A DNA stretch of 64,000 bases from Myrica gale. Taxonomy: Eukaryota > Streptophyta > Magnoliopsida > Fagales > Myricaceae. Below, one piece after another: positions 58,257 through 64,000 of this stretch. Each line of letters starts with the position of its first letter. Position 1 is the first letter of the stretch. A program made the position numbers and the translations under genes. The notes below the pieces were generated by a model, which saw only the letters and a program-made list of their open reading frames with translations, had not been told where the DNA came from and searched no databases. The DNA lies in contig OZ005603.1 in assembly GCA_963930655.1 (NCBI GenBank), forward strand, positions 20,731,001-20,795,000, given 5' to 3'.

Positions 58257-58448
58257 TTTTTCTTGGATATTCCACCTCTAGTAAAAGTTATTGTGTTTTC
58301 AATAAAAATAACTTTTGTAGGAGAAGAATCTATTCATGTTTTTTATGAATCTAATACTCTTGCAAAAAGAGATGATGAAGACATTATAGATCTTGATAAA
58401 GAGATTGTGAAACTTGCAACAAGTGAAGAAAATGAAGATGAGCTATGA
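58257..58448 (+). pseudogene. Second SIRE-type copy: end of integrase and linker
   Basis: It reads FLGYSTSSKSYCVFNK, then FVGEESIHVFYESN and DLDKEIVKLATSEENED. The last motif lines up with GIEKLATSEEKED in the first copy at about 55013, which shows that both copies descend from one family. Confidence 0.7.
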
Positions 58449-58883
58449 CATTCTAGCATTTTCTGCTACTTGAAGGTGTACTTTGTCGGCATGTGTCGAC
58501 ACCATCAAAACTACTTTGAGGTGTCTTTGGCATGTGTCGACTCCATTAAAACAGCACTCGGGTGTACTTGGCATGTGTCGACACCTATCTCACATGTGTT
58601 GACACCATCAACACTAGGGAGATTTTTTTGCTACTTGAAGGTGTCATATTCACTCCGAATCTTCTTTAAACACGTACAATGAACTATATAGACATTTTAG
58701 CTTATTCAAAGGTGTTATAGAATATGACGAGACTTTCTAATAGAGGGGTTTTCAAATGTCTTGGAAATCATTTTTAGCAAATGAGGACTTAAAATTTTAG
58801 GTTATAAATCCTTCAAAGCGAGTATATAGAGTTTGTTATCATCAAAATAAAATAGGATCATTCAAAGAACAATCTTGGGCTAA
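58449..58883 (+). repeat. SIRE-type LTR right part
   Basis: It has GTGTCGACACC-type palindromes at 58492, 58534, 58577 and 58600. It ends GAACAATCTTGGGCTAACA, as does the fragment at 46750-48284. It follows copia coding sequence directly, so it may be a deletion junction. Confidence 0.65.
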
Positions 58884-59351
58884 CAAATGTGTTAATAAGT
58901 AAACAAGAAAAATAATAATTAAATACGAAATAGAAGAGGTTTTTTGACTCCACCTTCTTTCAAGAGCTTATCCAGTTCTAACATGTGCGTCCACATTAGC
59001 AATATGCTCTTGTACATGTGAAAGAGATAAGAAGATATTGCCCCCATAATGTCAAGTTTACAAGAATCTTTAGCTTATTTGAGTGGGTGACATGCAAGCA
59101 AGGCCCTGTCAAATTGTATGACAATTGGATCTTTTCCAGAGAGTCATTATCTCTCTTTCTCTCTAGGATTCCTATCCCTTTTCCTCGCCTTTTTCGTTGG
59201 TCCCGTAATCTGGGTTTCTCTGACCCTCCTTTTTCCTCCTCTTTCTCCTAGAATATCTCATCTCCCTTGTTCCTAGGCAACGTGTGGCCTATTTTTTCCT
59301 TTGTTCTTTTTTCCGATTTCTTGCTTTTCCTTTTAGATTTCCCGTTTTTCA
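58884..59351. other. AT- to pyrimidine-rich stretch before the PPR relic
   Basis: No domain is seen. 59150-59270 is pyrimidine-rich (CTCTCTTTCTCTCTAGG) and may be the 5' UTR of the PPR gene. Confidence 0.4.
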
Positions 59352-59966
59352 GTGTTCTTCACAAGATATCGCAGCCTGCAACGAATCTCACACCCTACTA
59401 ACGCTGCCCCTAGCTTAGCCGATTGTGACCGAATTCTCGATAGTCTCAAGGGTTTCCAGATTGGGGCAAAGGAACTCTCCACGTTCATGTTTCAATTTTC
59501 TACTTCGAAATTCGATCTCTGGTTATGTGCAAACTCCTGGGATATCCCTCTTGCTTTGGAAGTTGCTTCACTTGCTTCTATCGTTCATATATTTGGAAAT
59601 TCCAGGTATCCCAAAGTCATTTCCTATAACAATTTGTTCAAATGCTTTATTGGAAAGACTCGTACAAATGCATTGAGTATTTACGATCTAAGGAAGGCAT
59701 AAAAAATTGCACAGAATAGTTTTACCTTTACGTGTTTTGAACTGTTTGAAGATCTAGGTGATGGTAGAGTAGTTCATGGTGATATTGTGAAGTTGGGTTT
59801 TGGTTCAAGTGTTTTTGTTCAGCATACCTTTCTGTACTTCTATGATAAATGTGTTAGGATTTTGGTTTTGGCTTGTAGGGTGTTCGGGGAAATGACTGAA
59901 CGATATATTTTCTCGTGGAATTCAATGATTGGTGCGTTCTTTGTTCATGGGAAGTTAGTATCTGAT
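59352..59966 (+). pseudogene. PPR protein relic (truncated)
   Basis: Text such as VISYNNLFKCFIGKTRTNALSIYDLRKA, then NSFTFTCFELFEDLGDGRVVHGDIVKLGFGSSVFVQHTFLYFYDKC and ACRVFGEMTERYIFSWNSMIGAFFVHGKLVSD, has the pattern of tandem pentatricopeptide repeats of the plant PLS group (VVHG..VK.GF.SSVFVQ.T...Y.KCG; VFGEM.ERD.FSWNSMIGAF). These normally bind organellar RNA. The frame stops at 59700-59702 and is then cut after about 205 codons by the LINE. An intact gene would hold ten or more repeats. Confidence 0.75.
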
Positions 59967-60307
59967 TTGGGCTCTCACATGCTTATTCCTTCTGTGCACT
60001 ACGGGCATAGGTCCTTAAATTCAACTCTCATAAGCCACTGTTGCTTGATCTCTGGAGAAAAAGCACAAGAAGCCTGCAATTCACTATTCGAACATATTGA
60101 CGGTAGATTCGAGGAATACTGCCATCAAATGGAAGATGGCAGTGTTTCAGGTTCCATTTCGCCAACCGGAATTGGGGTTTGGGAACACTTCTCTAGTATG
60201 AGGGGTCGATGGGGACAGGTCGTCATGTCAGTTATAATGGATATAAATTATGTTTCTCATTGCTCAAAGACTGAGGAGGCGGGTCTATCCAAGCCCCCAC
60301 CCTCTTT

Positions 60308-61120
60308 ATGTTAGCTCTTTTTTGGAACTGCCAGGGGTTGGCCCGCCCTGTGGCTTTGCGTTCCCTTTCGACATCCATTAGAAGAAACAATCTGGATTGT
60401 ATTTGTTTAGTGGAAACAAAAGTCAGCTTTGCTCAATCTTATTTAGCTAGTGTTGGGTTCCCCTTATCCTTTGAGATTCTGATTAAGGTTTAAGTGGGGG
60501 CATGGTTTTTGCTTGGCGACTTGGCGTCATTTTTTATCAGGTCTTAGTACATTGTCATATAATCAGTATTTTGTTAAGAGATGATCCAAGTCATCAATCT
60601 TGGAATCTCACTTTTATTCATTGTCCTGGTGATTGGTCACTCAAAGAATATTTTTGGAGTGCGTTATATGCCTTGGGAGAATCGATTGAAGGGTCATGGA
60701 TTGTCATGGGAGACTACAATACTGTTCTTCATCAATCTGAAAAAACAGGAGGCCTCCCAGTGGCTTCTTCTTCGCATAACGGGTTGTACCAGCTTATTCT
60801 TGATCATGGTTTGGTTGATTTGGGTTTTGTCGGTCCACGTTTTACATGGTGCAACGGCAGACAAGGCAGTCATCGTATTAAATAGCGGATCGACAAAGCT
60901 TATGCTACCACTGAATGGACCAACTTGTTCCCAACAGCCCTCATCACTCATCTTCCACGGACTACTTCGGATCATTGTCCGATTTTGTTACAAATTATAG
61001 GTAGCATTTTTTCTGGACCGAAGCCATTTCGTTTCGAACAATTTTGGTTGAAGGAGCCATATAAACCGGTTTTCAAGACTGCTTGGTCCGCAAGGTTTTC
61101 TGGCTCCCATGCTTTTTAGC
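60308..61120 (+). pseudogene. LINE endonuclease domain (broken)
   Basis: ORF2 starts MLALFWNCQGLARPVALRSL (catalytic Asn) and has CLVETKV (Glu). A frameshift near 60490 breaks it, after which WIVMGDYNTVLHQSEKTGG (D..N) and RFTWCNGRQGSHRIK follow. A TAG separates this from RIDKAYA and LPRTTSDHCPILLQ (catalytic SDH). These match an apurinic-type endonuclease of plant L1 elements. Confidence 0.85.
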
Positions 61121-61399
61121 TTACTCGTAAGACTGCTGCTACAAAACAGGCTCTTCATAAATGGAATCGTGAGAGTGTTGGGCTCCTCCAAGTTATAATC
61201 CGTCAGTTATATGATCAGTTGGCTCATCTGGAACAACAACACCATTCTGAGGCAGGTGAAGAAGCCACAATAGCCACATGTAGTGCTCTCCAGTCTGCTC
61301 TTTGGCAAGAAGAATTATTTTGGAAATCTAAGTCTCGCGTACAGTAGCTCGACTTGTCGATCATTCGGAGTCGTCGCAACAATATTATCTCTTTAAAGG

Positions 61400-63262
61400 A
61401 TGTTGCAGGAGTGTGGCACTCGGATAGGGCAGCAGTTGGTAATCTGTTGGAGACTCATTTTTCTACTTTATTCTACCACTGATCCGAAGCTTGATATTAT
61501 GGTGGAGGAGTTGATTACTCCGATGGTGACTATTGCTGAAAATGCAGCTTTTTGTGCTATTCCATCTGATGTTGAAATTCATCGGGCTCTGAAGTGCATG
61601 AGACCAGCTAAGGCACCTGGGCCAGACGGGCTGATTGCTTCTGTTTACCAACAATATTGGCCAATTGTAACTCCGACTGTAACTCGTACGGTAAAAATAT
61701 TTTTCTCCTCTGGTTTTCTTTTAAAGCAACTTAATCACACTTTTGTTGCTTTGTTGCCTAAGATCACTAATCCGGATGTGGTTGAACATTTTCAGCCAAT
61801 AAGCTTATGTAATGTAAGCTACAGGGTGATTTCAAAGATCTTAGCTGATCGTTTAAAAATTCTATTACCCAAGCTCATCTCTACCAATCAATCGGCTTTC
61901 GTCCCTAGCCGTGTAATTCAAGAAAATTTTGTTTTTGCTATGGAATTTTTTCATTCCATGAATCGCAAGTCTGGAAAGGGTGGATTGATGGCAGTAAAAC
62001 TTGATATGACACAAGCATATGACCGATTAGAATGGAAGTTCGTTCTGCATGTTTTGAAGTGTTTTGGGTTTAATCGCCATTGGATTCAACTAATTTCGGA
62101 ACGCATCACTACTGTGACCTACTCTTTGCTTATCAACGGTAGTCCTTAGGGTTTGATCTCTCCTGGTAGAGGATTGCGGCAGGGTGATCTATTGTCGCCT
62201 TTTCTCTTTATTCTTGCTTCTGAAGTTATGACTAGACAGTTTCAAAGAGAAATAGGGTATGGTACTTTGCATGGGATATCAGCAAATCGGAATGCTCCTC
62301 CGGTATCTCATCTTTTATTTGCCGATGACTTGATTGTTTTTTGTCAAGCTAATCTTCGAGAAGCCCGAACTGTTGACGAGATTCTATCTTCCTACTGTCG
62401 GTGGTCTGGCCAACTCATTAATCGCCGTAAATCCTATATTTTGTTTAGTCCCAATTCTCAGACGGAAGTCAAGACAGCTTTATGTAATGAGATCAGGTTG
62501 CGAGTCATGCCAAAGGACTGTAAATATCTTGGTCTACCGATCTTTTGGGGTAGGCAAAAAAAGAAGCATTTTGAGGCTTTGCAGGAGCGTGTTACTTCCA
62601 AGTTGGTTGGCTGGAAGTCAAAAACTCTATCCCAATCGGGGAGGACAACACCGATTAAATCCGTTGCTACGTCTCTGCCTCAGTATTATATGCAATCAGT
62701 GCTGCTTCCTCTAGGTTGGTGTCGAAAAGTGGATAGAAGCTTCAAGGATTTTTTGTGGGGCTTTCCTACGAGGAAAACTCGTAATTATACTCCCAAGGCT
62801 TGGAGTTGCATCTGTCAGCCTAAGCAGTTTGGGGGGCTTGGTATTCGCAGATTGGAGAAAATAAATAGAGCTTTCACTCTCAAGTTGGCGTGGGGTTTAT
62901 TTAAGCAACCAAACTCGGTGTATGCTCAGATGATGAAGACCAAATATTTCCCATCACTCTCAATTGTGGAAGCAAGAGCTAAAGTTGGGGCTTCACTTAT
63001 CTGGCAAGGCATCAGTCGTGTTCTTAGTTCTCTAAAACGGAGTGCTAGTATTTTACCTCGTAATGGCTCCTCTGTGAGCGTTTTTGAAGACCCTTGGATC
63101 CCCTCTTTACCTGGTTTCAAACCTGCTAGCTTGGTGAGTTCCTATTATTTTCGTTGGGTGGCAGAGCTTGTTGATCAGGATTCGGGTGAATGGAATTTAT
63201 CAGCATTACATTCTTTGTTCACTGCGGATACTGTTTCTCACATTTTATCTGTCTCCACTTGA
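61400..63262 (+). pseudogene. LINE reverse transcriptase (one in-frame stop)
   Basis: A continuous frame from 61400 to 63262, interrupted by one TAG at 62150-62152, holds ALKCMRPAKAPGPDGL, FKPISLCNVSYRVISKILADRL (with Q for K), NQSAFVPSRVIQEN, VKLDMTQAYDRLEW (catalytic Asp), ISPGRGLRQGDLLSPFLFIL and HLLFADDLIVFC (FADD box), then the thumb. All catalytic acids are present. The TAG replaces the Trp codon in GSPWG, so decay may be recent. Confidence 0.92.
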
Positions 63263-64000
63263 CCCGCGTCACAAAGATTCTTTTATTTGGCACCCCAACC
63301 CTCGAGGCTCTTTCTATGTGAGAGAAATTGTTCTTTATGCTCAATCGGCTCGTCAAGCCCAGCAATGTTTTTTATCTGAACAGGACTGGACTCTGCTATG
63401 GAAACTTCCTCTCCAAGACCGGCTTAAGCTTTTGTTGTGGAAAGTGGCGTCTGAAGCCCTTCAAGTTCAAGCTCAGGCTTAAGCTTCTTGCTGCTGGGGG
63501 CAGTTTGCTCTTCAGGCTTGTGCTAATTGTGGAGCTCATCATGATTCTATCCTGCATATTTTTCATGATTGTTTGGCAGCCCAGTATCTCTGGAACTCTT
63601 CTATTTGGCCTTTGGATATTTCTCGTATACCAGTTTCTTCTCCTGCAGCATGGGTAGGACTTTTACTCAATGCTGACTCAACCTTGGGGATACCTTGGTC
63701 CTGTATCAACAAGTTCATTCTCCATGCAGCTTTGCTTTTTGATGTTTTGTGGTTTTCTCGCAATCAAGCCATTCATGAAGATAAGGTGGTGGTGTATCCA
63801 GATCTTAGATCATCACTTGCCCGTAGATTCTCAGATCATCAGTCGGCTTGGTTGGTTTGTTCTCCCTCTCTCTCTCATTCATGGTCGCCCCCGGATACTG
63901 GATGGATTAAGATCAACTTTGACGTTGCTATACGTCATAATGGATCGTGTGTAGCCGTCTCTTGTCAAGACTCCTCTAGTTCTCTCTGTATAGTGTACAT
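63263..64000 (+). pseudogene. LINE zf-RVT and RNase H, truncated by the window edge
   Basis: A frameshift near 63250 moves the text to DSFIWHPNPRGSFYVREIV, LLWKLPLQDRLKLLLWKVA and, past a TAA at 63479, CANCGAHHDSILHIFHDC (zinc motif). The final WSPPDTGWIKINFDVAIR is the start of an RVT_3-type RNase H domain at the right edge. Confidence 0.8.

Larger units (their letters stand above)
59967..64000 (+). mobile_element. L1-type LINE with terminal RNase H, 5'-truncated, runs off the window
   Basis: Order: ORF1 C terminus (up to PPPSLC, 60314), endonuclease, reverse transcriptase, zf-RVT, RNase H (RVT_3). Overlap of ORF1 and ORF2 (ORF1 stops at 60314 while ORF2 starts at 60308) is typical. ORF1 is missing its 5' part, and the element is joined to the PPR relic at 59966/59967. 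The 3' end and poly(A) tail are outside the window. Confidence 0.9.

Noticed and set aside
1..64000. tRNA, rRNA, telomere or centromere satellite sequence
   Set aside because: I looked for cloverleaf-like boxes, rRNA-like segments and TTTAGGG repeats and saw none I could support by eye.

Overview
This window is plant nuclear DNA, almost certainly from a eudicot. The evidence is split genes with GT-AG introns, SIRE/Maximus-type copia and Tat-type gypsy retrotransposons, MULE DNA transposons, a PPR relic and an L1-type LINE. I cannot name the species. Only one host gene looks intact: a nine-exon NADH-cytochrome b5 reductase gene on the minus strand (CDS 16416-22895). Nearly everything else is transposon-derived and decayed, and much of it is inserted inside other elements.

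Layout. 1-2330: purine-rich spacer and a minus-strand copia remnant. 2331-12946: a broken MULE transposase gene carrying three separate LTR-type insertions, each with a perfect 5-bp target-site duplication (TSD): a SIRE-type solo LTR (5375-6597), a 4.4-kb solo LTR (7074-11460) and a 396-bp TRIM (12243-12638). 12947-16415: AT-rich DNA with an imperfect inverted repeat, a 344-bp MULE-type MITE and a 59-codon ORF. 16416-22895: the reductase gene, with a second MITE in its last intron. 22896-25363: gene upstream region, then gypsy and copia gag relics.

25364-49042: one Tat-lineage gypsy element with recognisable 0.5-kb LTRs. It is swollen to about 23.7 kb by later insertions: a partly deleted giant LTR (B) that itself received two more copies of the same family (C, D), a 1.8-kb solo LTR and a SIRE-type LTR fragment. 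Its own parts are gag, protease, RT, archaeal-type RNase H, integrase, a 93/46-bp tandem array, an antisense coiled-coil ORF and an F-box-like ORF whose 3' part is duplicated in tandem. The Tat element sits inside a SIRE-type copia gag, and that copia also received another giant solo LTR (49298-53507).

49043-58883: the rest of the copia, a minus-strand copia 3' end, and a second SIRE-type copy broken by a MITE. 59352-64000: a PPR relic fused in frame to a LINE that runs off the window.

The most unusual item is the F-box-like gene inside the Tat element, placed head to head with the antisense ORF and followed by a 594-bp tandem duplication. The second most unusual is the five giant LTRs of one family (3.5-4.4 kb where complete) with no internal region anywhere in the window. 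TSDs and boundaries were read by eye; where coding frames rejoin exactly across an excised insertion I say so.
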